Positions 1-8,596 of a stretch of DNA of 64,000 bases are shown here, one piece after another. A program made the translations under genes and the position numbers. A model generated the notes under the pieces. That model saw only the letters and a program-made list of their open reading frames with translations. It ran no database searches and was not told where the DNA came from. Each line of letters opens with the position of its first letter. Positions within the stretch are counted from its first letter, which is position 1. Source of the stretch: Buttiauxella gaviniae (GTDB lineage: Bacteria; Pseudomonadota; Gammaproteobacteria; Enterobacterales; Enterobacteriaceae); the NCBI RefSeq assembly GCF_040786275.1, contig NZ_JBFMVT010000002.1, forward strand, positions 3,968,001-4,032,000, written 5' to 3'.

Positions 1-147
1 GACAACTCCTGGAAGTTAGCGGCGATAAGAAAAATAATTTGCGCGCGATTTACTGATTTCGATTTCCCGTATTTTACAATATAAGCAGAATAATATTCTG
101 ACGATAATATCTTCCCGCGCAGGAGGTCCTAATTATCGCTGTCCCGC

Positions 148-264
148 TATACCCGTCATACCTCAAGTTGTGGGGGTGCTAGCTGCACTCGCTTACCTCA
201 GTCACTTACTTCCAGGGATAAGCTCCCTGGCCGCCTACCCACAACTCGAATTATTTAGGGTATA
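148..264. repeat. Enterobacterial palindromic intergenic repeat upstream of dadA
   Basis: An imperfect palindrome of about 117 bp lies in the 383-base stretch before dadA. Outer arms read AGTTGTGGG (166-174) and CCCACAACT (238-246); an inner stem is CCAGGG (212-217) and CCCTGG (225-230). The ends resemble a repeat I know from Yersinia, Serratia and other enterics, with edges like TACCCGTCATACTTCAAGTT and ACTCGAATTATTTAGGGTAT. It carries no gene. Positions 1-147 are AT-rich and show no gene; in E. coli a divergent gene (ycgB) lies on that side, so promoter sequence for it may be there. Confidence 0.75.
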
Positions 265-277
265 TATCAGGTTGGGT

Positions 278-293
278 TGTGAGGAAAGTCACT
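278..293. promoter_or_regulatory. CRP (cAMP receptor protein) site for dadAX
   Basis: The sequence TGTGA-N6-TCAC followed by T matches nine of the ten conserved bases of the CRP consensus TGTGA-N6-TCACA. It lies about 90 bases before the dadA start. E. coli dadAX is known to be catabolite-repressed and Lrp-controlled, so a CRP site is expected here. The transcription start is not determined. Confidence 0.7.
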
Positions 294-383
294 ATAACAA
301 AGCCATATGTTGAATAACATTTTCATCTGAGTTATCAATTTGTAATCAGAAGATTATTCTTTTAGCTAAATGGTGGAACAGTT

Positions 384-1682
384 ATGCGTGTTGTGGTGCT
401 GGGAAGTGGCGTTATCGGTGTCAGCAGTGCCTGGTATTTACGTCAGGCAGGGCATGATGTCACGGTTATCGACAGGGAGGCTGGGCCTGCAATGGAAACC
501 AGTGCGGCAAATGCCGGGCAAATTTCTCCGGGCTATGCGGCACCCTGGGCCGCACCTGGCGTTCCCCTTAAAGCTATTAAGTGGATGTTCCAGCGCCATG
601 CTCCGCTGGCAATTAGCCTCGATGGCACACAATTCCAACTGAAGTGGATGCTGCAGATGTTGCGTAACTGCGATATGCGCCATTACATGGAAAACAAAGG
701 CCGTATGGTGCGACTTGCCGAGTACAGCCGTGATTGCCTGAAAGAGTTGCGTCACAGCACCGGTATTCAATACGAGGGGCGGCAGGGCGGTACGCTGCAA
801 CTATTCCGCACCGCTCAGCAGTATGAAAACGCAGCCAAAGATATTGCCGTGCTTGAAGATGCTGGCGTGCCGTACCAATTGCTGGAATCTTCCCGCCTGG
901 CAGACGTTGAACCGGCGCTGGCCGATGTGGCCCATAAACTTACCGGCGGTTTGCGTTTACCCAACGACGAAACCGGCGATTGCCAGTTATTTACGCAAAA
1001 TCTTGCGCGAATGGCCGCCGAGGCGGGCGTTGAGTTTCGATTCAATACGTCGGTCGATCGCCTGCTGTATGAAGGCCAAAATATCTATGGCGTTCAGTGC
1101 GGCAAAGAGGTGATAAAGGCCGATGCATATGTGGTCGCCTTCGGGTCCTACTCAACCGATCTGCTGAAAAAAATCGTTGATATTCCTGTCTATCCGCTCA
1201 AAGGTTACTCGCTTACCATCCCGATTGCCGACGAGCAGGGCGCGCCGGTTTCGACTATTCTCGATGAGACATACAAAATTGCTATTACGCGTTTTGATAA
1301 GCGTATTCGCGTCGGCGGAATGGCAGAAATCGTCGGTTTTAATACGGAATTATTGCAACCCCGCCGTGAAACGCTGGAGATGGTGGTTCGCGATCTTTAC
1401 CCGCGCGGAGGGCACGTTGAACAAGCGACATTCTGGACGGGCTTGCGCCCAATGACGCCAGACGGTACGCCAATTGTCGGGCGCACCCCGTTCAAAAATC
1501 TTTGGCTCAACACCGGGCACGGAACGCTTGGTTGGACGATGGCCTGCGGTTCAGGCCAGATGTTGAGTGATTTAATTTCAGGAAGAACGCCTGCGATACC
1601 CTTTGACGATCTCGCGGTTGCGCGTTACTCCCCGGGTTTCAGGCCGACAGGCTCACAGCGCCTGCATAACGCTCATAACTAA
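384..1682 (+). CDS. dadA: D-amino acid dehydrogenase small subunit DadA
   Basis: This FAD enzyme of the inner-membrane face oxidises D-amino acids, chiefly D-alanine, to the 2-oxo acid and ammonia and feeds electrons into the respiratory chain. At 432 residues it matches E. coli DadA in length. The N-terminus has the dinucleotide-binding fold ([17 protein letters not shown], residues 3-19) with an acidic strand end at VIDRE. The C-terminal part carries the DAO-family stretch [15 protein letters not shown] and the glycine-rich [15 protein letters not shown]. It is followed after 20 bases by dadX, so the pair converts L-alanine to D-alanine and then to pyruvate. A CRP site lies upstream. The start ATG is preceded by GGTGGA. 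An overlapping frame from 370 is a shadow. Confidence 0.97.
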   Translation: MRVVVLGSGVIGVSSAWYLRQAGHDVTVIDREAGPAMETSAANAGQISPGYAAPWAAPGVPLKAIKWMFQRHAPLAISLDGTQFQLKWMLQMLRNCDMRHYMENKGRMVRLAEYSRDCLKELRHSTGIQYEGRQGGTLQLFRTAQQYENAAKDIAVLEDAGVPYQLLESSRLADVEPALADVAHKLTGGLRLPNDETGDCQLFTQNLARMAAEAGVEFRFNTSVDRLLYEGQNIYGVQCGKEVIKADAYVVAFGSYSTDLLKKIVDIPVYPLKGYSLTIPIADEQGAPVSTILDETYKIAITRFDKRIRVGGMAEIVGFNTELLQPRRETLEMVVRDLYPRGGHVEQATFWTGLRPMTPDGTPIVGRTPFKNLWLNTGHGTLGWTMACGSGQMLSDLISGRTPAIPFDDLAVARYSPGFRPTGSQRLHNAHN

Positions 1683-1702
1683 TTTCAAACAAGGAGAGGG
1701 CA

Positions 1703-2773
1703 ATGTCCCGTCCGATTGTTGCGACGCTGAAGCTCAGCGCGCTGCGTAACAATTTAAATGTTGTCCGCCAGGCAGCCCCCCATTCGCGCGTCTGGTCGGT
1801 GGTTAAAGCGAATGCGTATGGTCATGGACTGGAGCGCGTCTGGTCGTCGCTAAGAGAAACTGACGGCTTTGCGATGCTAAACCTTGAAGAGGCTATTTTG
1901 CTGCGAGAACGCGGCTGGAAAGGGCCGATCCTGATGCTAGAAGGCTTCTTCCACGTCGATGAACTCCCGCTGTTTGACCAATATCGCCTCACCACCAGTT
2001 TGCACAGTAACTGGCAGGTGAAAGCCTTAGCCAACGCCAAACTCAATGCGCCACTCGATGTTTATCTCAAGATGAATAGCGGGATGAACCGCCTCGGTTT
2101 TAGCCCCGACCGCGTACAGTCCATCTGGCAGCAACTGCGCGCTATCGCTAACGTCGGCCAACTCACGCTGATGGCGCATTTTGCAGATGCAGAACAAACG
2201 GATGGTATTGTCGAGCCGATGAAACGTGTGGAACAGGCGGCAGAAGGCCTGGATTGCGCCCGTTCCCTTTCAAACTCTGCGGCAACGCTCTGGCACCCGG
2301 AAGCCCATTTCGACTGGGTGCGCCCTGGGATCATTCTCTATGGTGCGTCGCCGAGCGGCCAATGGTGCGATGTTGCCACCAGCGGCTTGCAGCCCGTCAT
2401 GAGCCTGCAAAGTGAAATCATTGGCGTACAAAACCTTAAACCGGGAGATACGGTCGGATACGGCAGTCGCTTCCGCGCCAGCGCCGAACAGCGCATTGGC
2501 ATCGTTGCCTGCGGCTATGCTGACGGTTACCCGCGCCACGCGCCAACTGGCACGCCAGTGCGTGTCGATGGTGTGTTAACCCAGACCGTGGGCGCGATTT
2601 CTATGGATATGCTGGCCGTCGATCTCACTCCTTGCCCGCATACCGGCATTGGCAGTCCGGTCGAACTTTGGGGTAACGAGGTGAAAATTGATGATGTGGC
2701 CCATGCGGCAGGTACAGTCGGATATGAATTGATGTGCGCCCTGGCACCGCGTGTGCCGGTTGTGACGCTGTAG
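1703..2773 (+). CDS. dadX: Catabolic alanine racemase DadX
   Basis: This PLP-dependent racemase interconverts L- and D-alanine, supplying DadA with substrate during growth on L-alanine. It has 356 residues, as in E. coli. The PLP lysine lies in VVKANAYGHG (K35) and the catalytic tyrosine region is VGYGSRFRAS. The start is preceded by AGGAGAGGGCA, a strong ribosome-binding site. The gene is second in the dadAX operon. It is the catabolic rather than the biosynthetic paralogue (Alr) on the basis of this linkage. Confidence 0.97.
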   Translation: MSRPIVATLKLSALRNNLNVVRQAAPHSRVWSVVKANAYGHGLERVWSSLRETDGFAMLNLEEAILLRERGWKGPILMLEGFFHVDELPLFDQYRLTTSLHSNWQVKALANAKLNAPLDVYLKMNSGMNRLGFSPDRVQSIWQQLRAIANVGQLTLMAHFADAEQTDGIVEPMKRVEQAAEGLDCARSLSNSAATLWHPEAHFDWVRPGIILYGASPSGQWCDVATSGLQPVMSLQSEIIGVQNLKPGDTVGYGSRFRASAEQRIGIVACGYADGYPRHAPTGTPVRVDGVLTQTVGAISMDMLAVDLTPCPHTGIGSPVELWGNEVKIDDVAHAAGTVGYELMCALAPRVPVVTL

Positions 2774-2786
2774 ACTCTTAATTTCT

Positions 2787-2859
2787 GGTGGATGGCGCAT
2801 GCGCCTATCCACCCTACAATGGTTTTGTCGGTCGGGTAAGGCCTAAGCCGCCACCCGAC
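2787..2859. repeat. REP element pair (BIME-like) between dadX and cvrA
   Basis: Two palindromes lie back to back in the gap between convergent genes. The first, 2787-2813, begins GGTGGATGGCGC and ends CCTATCCACC. The second, 2831-2859, begins GTCGGGTAAGGC and ends GCCACCCGAC, in inverse orientation. They match the REP/palindromic-unit type seen five more times in this window. No Rho-independent terminator with a T-run is obvious, so the REP pair may protect or end both transcripts. Confidence 0.85.
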
Positions 2860-2888
2860 ATCATCCTGGCCTTCAAATTAGCATAAAA

Positions 2889-4619
2889 CTACTCAGCTTC
2901 GTCGCTCTCGACACGGACACCGATTTTGCGTACCTGGTTATCTTCTTTCTCGGCAACGGTCCAAATCATACCTGCAAATTCGACCTGGTCACCCACAACC
3001 GGCGCGCCGCCTAACATCCCCACCACGAACTCACCCAGCGTTTGCTGCGTATTTACGGTGTCATCAAGGTCGAGACCGTAAATAGTCGCGACATCGGCAA
3101 ACTGCGCGCTGGCTTCAAGAATAAAGTCACCAAAGAAGCGCTGGTCGAGTGAAACCGGCGGTGACTGGCTAAACATTTTGCCCAGCGCAGGAAGGTCGCG
3201 CTCACGGCCAATGACACAAAGCACATCGCCAACTTGTAAACGCGTTCGATCAGTTGGATGCAGCAAAACATTGTCGCGGAACAGCGCGGCTATGCGCGTG
3301 TCTTTCGGCATTTTCAGGTCACGCAGTGCCGCCCCGATACACCACTTATCTTCGCTAAGCTGATAAACAAACTGCTCCCATGGGTTTTCGGGGTGAATAT
3401 CTAACCCCACGCGGGAAACCGGCCAGCCCACTGGCGGCACCACAACTTTCGCTTTTTTGGCCGCCCAACCAAGCGACGTGCCTTGCAGCAGCAGCGAGAC
3501 TAACACCACGAAGAACGCCACATTGAAGAACAGACGGGCGTTCTCAAGCCCCGCCATCATCGGGAAGACGGCGAGAATAATCGGCACCGCGCCGCGTAAT
3601 CCCACCCAACTGATAAACACGCGCTCGCGCAGATTAAACCCTCGGAACGGCAGGAGCCCCGCGAAAACAGACAGCGGGCGAGCAAAGAAAATCATCCAGA
3701 TAGAGAGCAGCAGCGCAGGGATCGCAATCGGTAACAGATCCGATGGATTGACCAGAAGCCCCAGCACCAGGAACATGCCAATTTGTGCAAGCCATGCCAG
3801 TCCATCAAAGTTTTGCAGAATGCCAAAACGGCTGCGAATCGGGCGGTTACCAAGCAAGAAGCCACAGAGATAAACGGCCAGAATCCCGCTGCCGTCTAAC
3901 GCGGTGGTGATACCAAACACCATAATCCCGCCGCTTAACGCCAGCAGCGGATACAAACCCTGCGGCAACGTAATGCGGTTAATCATTTGCAGCAGCAGAT
4001 AACCGCCGCCGAGGCCAAGCAAAATCCCCAGGCCAAACTGCTGAATAATGTGCACCAGGAACATCCAGCTCAGGCCGCTTTGCCCTTGCTGAATCATCTC
4101 GATGAGAGTAATGGTCAGAAACACCGCCATCGGATCGTTACTGCCGGATTCAATCTCAAGCGTTGCGCCCACACGTTCGTTAAGCCCCTTACCGCCGAGC
4201 AGCGAGAACACCGCCGCCGCATCGGTTGAGCCGACGATTGCGCCAATCAACATACCTTCGATTAAATTGAGATTAAACAGCCAGGCCGCGGCCATGCCGG
4301 TTAAACCGGAGGTTATCAACACGCCGACGGTGGCAAGCGACAGCGCCGGGCCAAGGGCTACGCGAAATGAACTTGCCTGGGTGCGCATTCCGCCATCGAG
4401 CAGAATCACCGCCAGCGCAAGGTTACTGACTAAATAGGCGAAAGGATAATTATCAAACGGAATACCCCCGATGCCATCAACGCCCGCCAACATACCGATA
4501 GCGAGGAAGATAACCAAAATGGGGATACCAAGACGCGAGGAAAAAGAACTCAATAAGATGCTACAAGTTACCAGTACGGAACCTAAAATAAACAGACTGA
4601 CTATCGCCCCTGCGTCCAA
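2889..4619 (-). CDS. cvrA: K+/H+ antiporter CvrA (NhaP2, CPA1 family)
   Basis: Inner-membrane cation/proton antiporter of the CPA1 family, 576 residues against about 578 in E. coli. The first 400 residues form about a dozen hydrophobic segments (starting [20 protein letters not shown]) and contain the acidic ion-binding stretch [15 protein letters not shown] and [11 protein letters not shown]. The cytosolic C-terminus holds a TrkA-C-type domain (around [16 protein letters not shown]) and a CorC/HlyC-type domain ending at RVESDEAE. The family exports K+ and confers tolerance of osmotic downshift or high K+. It is transcribed alone, away from ldcA, with which it shares orientation. Confidence 0.95.
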   Translation of the reverse strand: MDAGAIVSLFILGSVLVTCSILLSSFSSRLGIPILVIFLAIGMLAGVDGIGGIPFDNYPFAYLVSNLALAVILLDGGMRTQASSFRVALGPALSLATVGVLITSGLTGMAAAWLFNLNLIEGMLIGAIVGSTDAAAVFSLLGGKGLNERVGATLEIESGSNDPMAVFLTITLIEMIQQGQSGLSWMFLVHIIQQFGLGILLGLGGGYLLLQMINRITLPQGLYPLLALSGGIMVFGITTALDGSGILAVYLCGFLLGNRPIRSRFGILQNFDGLAWLAQIGMFLVLGLLVNPSDLLPIAIPALLLSIWMIFFARPLSVFAGLLPFRGFNLRERVFISWVGLRGAVPIILAVFPMMAGLENARLFFNVAFFVVLVSLLLQGTSLGWAAKKAKVVVPPVGWPVSRVGLDIHPENPWEQFVYQLSEDKWCIGAALRDLKMPKDTRIAALFRDNVLLHPTDRTRLQVGDVLCVIGRERDLPALGKMFSQSPPVSLDQRFFGDFILEASAQFADVATIYGLDLDDTVNTQQTLGEFVVGMLGGAPVVGDQVEFAGMIWTVAEKEDNQVRKIGVRVESDEAE

Positions 4620-4706
4620 AATTCGCTTTCTCCTTTGCCCTGCGCCATTCGAGTGGAAATGTTAACACGGAAAACATTGATTAATCGTGCTATGTAAGGG
4701 CGAGGC

Positions 4707-5627
4707 TTAATTATTTTGCCTCAATACCGGATGACCGCTGATTGTCAGGCTGGCGGTTTGCCCATCATGGTGCAGTTCGCCATATGCACCTAAGGGGAGG
4801 GTAACCGTTTCCGGTTCATGGCCGAAAGGCAAACCACGCAGAACGGGAATCGATAAGCGTTGCTGCAACATGTGGCACATCTCGTCGAAATCGTAATCGC
4901 CGTCGTAATCACTTAACGTAGCTCCGTTGAAGCTGCCCAGAATCAGCGCTTTTTGACGCGCTAAAATCCCGGCGTGATGCAGTTGCAAAAGCATGCGCTC
5001 GACGCGGAAAGGGTGCTCATTAATATCTTCGACCACCAAAATGCCGCCATCAATCGGAGTTAGCCATGGCGACCCCATCAGCGACACTAACATGGCGAGA
5101 TTGCCGCCCCATAATTTCCCGCTCGCCGAACACGCCGGTGTGGCGCTCTGCCAGTTCAGCGTGAATTGCGGCTCAGTAATGGCCTGCCAGAAATGCTGCC
5201 AGGTGAAGCTGTTTAGCTCTTCGGAACCAAAGTTTCCGGCAAGCATCGGGCCGCTAAAAGTGATGGTTCCGGTCTGAGAAAGCAGCGCTAACTGGATAGC
5301 CGTGAAATCACTATGCCCGCAGATTATCGGCGTACGTTCGCGCAAGGCGCGGCCAATACGCGAATAGTCAATATTTTCAAGCAGGCGAGTGGCACCGTAC
5401 CCGCCGCGCACCGCCAGAACAATGTCGCACTCTGTAGGAAGTACAGATAAATCCTGAATATCAGCCAGCCGCTGCTCATCGGTTCCGGCAAAACGCTGGA
5501 AACGGCGCGTCACCACAGATTGGTTTTCTACCCGATGACCGGAGGCTTTCAGGCGTTCTATACCGCGAGCCGCTGCGGCCTGATTAACACAGAAACCTGA
5601 AGGGGCAATCAAACGAATCGTGGACAT
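4707..5627 (-). CDS. ldcA: Murein tetrapeptide carboxypeptidase LdcA
   Basis: This cytoplasmic LD-carboxypeptidase removes the terminal D-alanine from L-Ala-D-Glu-mDAP-D-Ala tetrapeptides so the tripeptide can be reused in peptidoglycan recycling. It is a serine peptidase of family S66, 306 residues (E. coli 304). The nucleophile serine is S106 in GHSDFT. The conserved Glu is in LVVEDINEHPFRVERML and the His in LPFGHEPETVTLPLG. The N-terminal IRLIAPSG and VRGGYGATRLL stretches are typical. It is divergent from emtA, another murein enzyme, over about 110 bases. Confidence 0.96.
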   Translation of the reverse strand: MSTIRLIAPSGFCVNQAAAARGIERLKASGHRVENQSVVTRRFQRFAGTDEQRLADIQDLSVLPTECDIVLAVRGGYGATRLLENIDYSRIGRALRERTPIICGHSDFTAIQLALLSQTGTITFSGPMLAGNFGSEELNSFTWQHFWQAITEPQFTLNWQSATPACSASGKLWGGNLAMLVSLMGSPWLTPIDGGILVVEDINEHPFRVERMLLQLHHAGILARQKALILGSFNGATLSDYDGDYDFDEMCHMLQQRLSIPVLRGLPFGHEPETVTLPLGAYGELHHDGQTASLTISGHPVLRQNN

Positions 5628-5737
5628 GGCATTTCCTGGCTGTGAATTATTTGGTTATCATGCCGCTAACAAAGGTGGTTGTCACCCGCCAGGCGGCGAT
5701 GAATCGCAGTTCTCAGTACTGAAATAAGGATAGATGC

Positions 5738-6346
5738 GTGAATATAAGATGGCTGATTGTATTGGTTTTGTTTTTGGCAGGATGTTCAAGTCACACCACG
5801 AAACAACCCGAGTGGGATCCAACCAAACCGGTACAACGCGCATTAACATGGATGCCAATAACCGATCAGGCAGCAAAAGAGTGGGGCGTAAGCCCGCGAG
5901 TGATTACGGCTATCATCGCCGTTGAATCCGGCGGTAACCCAACACTTGTCAGTAAATCCAACGCGGTTGGTCTGATGCAAATTAAAGCCTCAACGGCGGG
6001 GGCGGATGTTTACCGCCATCTGGGATGGGGTGGGCAGCCCTCAACCAGCGACCTGAAAGATCCCGCGCGCAACATCTCAGTGGGCACCGCGTATTTGAGT
6101 ATTCTTGAACACGGCATTCTGGCGGGCATTGAAAATCCGCAAACTATGCAATATGCCCTGCTGGCGTCATACGCCAATGGCGCGGGGGCGTTGCTTAGAA
6201 CGTTCTCATCAGATCGCAAAAAGGCGATTAATGAAATCAACGATCTAAGCCCGGATGAGTTTTACGATTACATCGCTAAAAACCACCCGGCACCGCAGGC
6301 TCCGCGTTACCTGTATAAAGTTTCAAAAGCGTTAAACGCGATGTAA
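5738..6346 (+). CDS. emtA: Membrane-bound endo-type lytic transglycosylase EmtA
   Basis: Outer-membrane lipoprotein that cleaves the N-acetylmuramyl to N-acetylglucosamine bond inside glycan strands, giving 1,6-anhydro-muropeptides. It has 202 residues (E. coli 203). The signal peptide ends in the lipobox LFLAGC with the lipidated Cys at 16. The SLT domain has the catalytic Glu in AVESGGNP (E63), followed by [15 protein letters not shown] and the SYANGAGAL motif. Translation starts at GTG 5738, spaced from AAGGA (5726-5730). An ATG at 5734 is in another frame. The stop codon abuts the ycgR stop codon without a spacer. Confidence 0.95.
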   Translation: MNIRWLIVLVLFLAGCSSHTTKQPEWDPTKPVQRALTWMPITDQAAKEWGVSPRVITAIIAVESGGNPTLVSKSNAVGLMQIKASTAGADVYRHLGWGGQPSTSDLKDPARNISVGTAYLSILEHGILAGIENPQTMQYALLASYANGAGALLRTFSSDRKKAINEINDLSPDEFYDYIAKNHPAPQAPRYLYKVSKALNAM

Positions 6347-7090
6347 TTATTTCACCCGGCCTGCTTTTTCACGCGCAGAACGTTCCAGCGAGAAAATAAT
6401 TCGCTGTAATTCGCGCTCCGCGGCCGGGTTAACATTCAGAAAACGGAAACTCAGGCGCGGGGTGCTTACCGTCTGGTTTTTACTGTCGACAACCGTTCGC
6501 TCCGAAAGCGTTATCAACTGCATATCAAAGTGAAATTTCCCCCACTGTGCTAAATCCAGCTCAACCTGAGAAAAACGCATTCCTGCGTTTAGCCCCTCCG
6601 GCAATGGCCCATCAACTAACGCCCCCATCCCACCCAATGACAAATCACACAGTCGAAACTGGAAGGGCGAACCGTCAGGGAGCGTGGTATTGCAATGATA
6701 ATAGGGCTGAAGCGGGGCGGTAATTCGGAAGTACTCGCGACGTTGAACAAACCAAAGCGATGGCGGGACGGATGCATGGAAAGCCGGCAAGTTCAGATAA
6801 TCAATGGCGCGTAATTCAGGCAACACGAACTCGACCTTTGCCCCTTCCGTTTCGGCGGTGAACTGAATGTTTTTCGCCTTTTGAACGGCCTGGTTTTCAT
6901 ACGCCTGGCTGCCAAAATCCACGATCAACCCCGCAGCCGAAACCTCAAGAATTTTGCTGATAAATTGCCCCGATGGCCAACTGAGACGGACCGGCACCTG
7001 GTTTTTATGCAGATCGCGTAACACACCTAATACAGCCAGAGGGCTTTGTTTCAGAAACTGTTCGTTATAGTTACTCAAGGCCAGGTCCAT
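6347..7090 (-). CDS. ycgR: Flagellar brake protein YcgR (PilZ, c-di-GMP receptor)
   Basis: A cytosolic c-di-GMP effector that binds the flagellar motor-switch complex and slows swimming when c-di-GMP is high. It has 247 residues (E. coli 244). The N-terminal YcgR domain spans about residues 1-110. The C-terminal PilZ domain carries the c-di-GMP motifs QRREYFRI (R117, R118, R122) and DLSLGGMG (D149-G154). A FliA-type promoter lies 30 bases upstream, so it belongs to the flagellar regulon. It converges on emtA with no spacer between the stop codons. Confidence 0.95.
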   Translation of the reverse strand: MDLALSNYNEQFLKQSPLAVLGVLRDLHKNQVPVRLSWPSGQFISKILEVSAAGLIVDFGSQAYENQAVQKAKNIQFTAETEGAKVEFVLPELRAIDYLNLPAFHASVPPSLWFVQRREYFRITAPLQPYYHCNTTLPDGSPFQFRLCDLSLGGMGALVDGPLPEGLNAGMRFSQVELDLAQWGKFHFDMQLITLSERTVVDSKNQTVSTPRLSFRFLNVNPAAERELQRIIFSLERSAREKAGRVK

Positions 7091-7119
7091 GTTCTGTTTT
7101 TATAAAGCGGTAAGCTGGT

Positions 7120-7146
7120 ATATCGGCGGAACGGCTGAAAACTTAA
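7120..7146 (-). promoter_or_regulatory. Sigma-28 (FliA) promoter of ycgR
   Basis: Read on the minus strand, TTAAGTTT, 11 bases, then GCCGATAT match the flagellar sigma-28 consensus TAAAGTTT-N11-GCCGATAA at 14 of 16 positions with exact spacing. The -10 end lies 30 bases before the ycgR ATG. FliA control of ycgR is established in E. coli. Confidence 0.88.
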
Positions 7147-7298
7147 CGGAAATCTCACATTTTTAAGGGAAGAAATTCAACAGCGATCACGTTTTTCAAA
7201 TGCTTGATTATACTTAGCGTACCGACAGACAGAACCCGCTGCCAAATCACTGTGGATTCTGACTTGTTACCACACACAATAATGAGAGGATGTTGAAC

Positions 7299-7550
7299 AT
7301 GGGTATCATTGCGTGGATTATTTTCGGTTTGATTGCGGGCATAATTGCAAAACTGATTATGCCTGGTAGAGATGGCGGCGGTTTTATCGTGACCTGTATT
7401 TTGGGGATCATCGGTGCTGTTGTGGGTGGCTGGATAGCCACATTCTTGCATATCGGCGGGAGCGTGACGGGCTTTAACTTCCCGAGCTTCCTGGTCGCCG
7501 TTGCGGGTGCGATTATTGTTTTGCTTATTTACCGCATGGTTCGACGCTAA
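7299..7550 (+). CDS. ymgE: GlsB/YeaQ/YmgE-family small membrane protein
   Basis: A small hydrophobic inner-membrane protein of 83 residues, nearly the same as E. coli YmgE (84). It has three hydrophobic segments separated by the family signature IMPGRDGGG (residues 20-28) and ends in basic RMVRR. The molecular function is unknown; family members are stress-linked (transglycosylase-associated domain by name only). The ATG at 7299 is chosen over 7290 because AGAGGA sits 8 bases before it and abuts the earlier ATG. It ends at a strong terminator and marks the left edge of the non-backbone insertion. Confidence 0.9.
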   Translation: MGIIAWIIFGLIAGIIAKLIMPGRDGGGFIVTCILGIIGAVVGGWIATFLHIGGSVTGFNFPSFLVAVAGAIIVLLIYRMVRR

Positions 7551-7573
7551 TTTATTCTGATCTTTTGTTAAAG

Positions 7574-7600
7574 AAACGGCCCCTGAATGGGGCCGTTTTC
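7574..7600 (+). terminator. Rho-independent terminator of ymgE
   Basis: Stem AAACGGCCCC (7574-7583), loop TGAAT, stem GGGGCCGTTT (7589-7598), then TTC. It lies 23 bases after the ymgE stop. A similar stem recurs at 11275-11300 on the far side of the T6SS module. Confidence 0.85.
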
Positions 7601-7658
7601 TTAGTGAAATAAAGTGCTTCGTCGATTTAAACAAGGGCGATGTAGTGACTACAGGTGC

Positions 7659-8033
7659 CTAATCCATTATCCATTTATCTTGCTGTTTAATAATACGTTC
7701 ATATTCATTTGATTCATAGGCATCCAGACAGTTCATTAAAATGTTTTCTTTCTCCGTGAGAATGGATGTTTTAGTATTTTTTTTAAGGGACGCCTTAAAG
7801 TAAGCTCTTACTGCAGAGTAGGCATCCTCAGAATTATGTTTCCCTAACTGAAAGTAACCATCTAAAGCTACACTGCTATCAATATTCAAACTGCCGCTAT
7901 ATCTATCTGATAAACAATATGCCATGCCCCACTTTTTTAATTTCTCTCTTGCATCAATGATTTCATTTTTGTTTGGAACGGCTATGGAAGGTAGGGATAC
8001 AAGCAAAATGCAATAAACAAGAACTTTCATCAT
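7659..8033 (-). CDS. Tai4-type immunity protein, periplasmic
   Basis: Likely immunity protein against the Tae4 amidase encoded just upstream. It has 124 residues from the ATG at 8033, with a Sec signal peptide (MMKVLVYCILLVSLPSIA) placing it in the periplasm where Tae4 acts. The mature part is alpha-helical by eye and has cysteines in AYCLSD and MNCLDAYE, as in Tai4-family proteins. The start overlaps the tae4 stop by four bases (ATGA), with GGGAG 8 bases ahead. The longer frame to 8123 would hide the signal peptide and is rejected. The gene is AT-rich compared with the backbone. A second in-frame ATG is at 8030. Assignment rests on gene order and signal peptide more than on conserved residues. 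Confidence 0.82.
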   Translation of the reverse strand: MMKVLVYCILLVSLPSIAVPNKNEIIDAREKLKKWGMAYCLSDRYSGSLNIDSSVALDGYFQLGKHNSEDAYSAVRAYFKASLKKNTKTSILTEKENILMNCLDAYESNEYERIIKQQDKWIMD

Positions 8034-8596
8034 TTGAGCTCCCAAAATTTTACTTCTGTTGTTGTGATGTTTGGGTTTGCATGAGAAAAGTAACAATGAT
8101 CCCCACAATCTCCTCCATTCCACAATGTGACATGACCACGAGCATCACTCCATCCATCAACAGTGAATATCAGAATCCCTTTTTTAGCTTGCAGTAATGG
8201 AAAAATCTTCTGTGGGCTGTCTTTAAGATCTGGATTTTTAAATTGTTTCTCTACATAAATCATCATGTCTGGAACGCGCATTATATATGCGTACCCATCA
8301 CCACCTCGCAGTTTATAAGCACCAGCACCTTTTTTTATTCTTAATCCTCCATAGTTAAAAGCCCTACTTAAACGTAATGCGCAGGCATTCGCATACGGAT
8401 TAGGAATTTGACCTTGGCTCGCTAAACTTTTATCGTTAGCCTCTTTATAGTGCTCATATACATTACCCCCAACTAACATATATGTCTCTTCTGCTGTTTT
8501 GCCTACCGGGTAAGCGTTCCATAATGCGTTAAATTTAGGACGGTTAACTCCGATATTTGAAGCTAATCCTCCAACTCTGGCTGTTACCGTTGTCAT
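8030..8596 (-). CDS. Type VI amidase effector Tae4
   Basis: A T6SS-delivered DL-endopeptidase that cleaves the D-Glu to mDAP bond of peptidoglycan in rival cells. It has 188 residues and no signal peptide, as expected for T6SS cargo. The NlpC/P60-like catalytic Cys is in NACALRLSRAFNY (C72) and the His in RGHVTLWNG (H155), with D151 nearby. C164 and C168 (GDCGDHC) match the disulfide pair known in Tae4 members. It overlaps vgrG by four bases upstream and tai4 by three to four downstream, so effector and immunity are translationally coupled to the spike gene. It is distinctly AT-rich, a sign of horizontal exchange. Confidence 0.92.
   Translation of the reverse strand: MTTVTARVGGLASNIGVNRPKFNALWNAYPVGKTAEETYMLVGGNVYEHYKEANDKSLASQGQIPNPYANACALRLSRAFNYGGLRIKKGAGAYKLRGGDGYAYIMRVPDMMIYVEKQFKNPDLKDSPQKIFPLLQAKKGILIFTVDGWSDARGHVTLWNGGDCGDHCYFSHANPNITTTEVKFWELK

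Noticed and set aside
7155-7634. Minus-strand 159-codon frame over ymgE
   Set aside because: It is the antisense of the well-supported ymgE gene and its terminator; polar, low-complexity product.
7659-8123. Longer start for the immunity gene at 8123
   Set aside because: It would add 30 residues before a clear Sec signal and overlap tae4 deeply; ATG 8033 has the ribosome-binding site.
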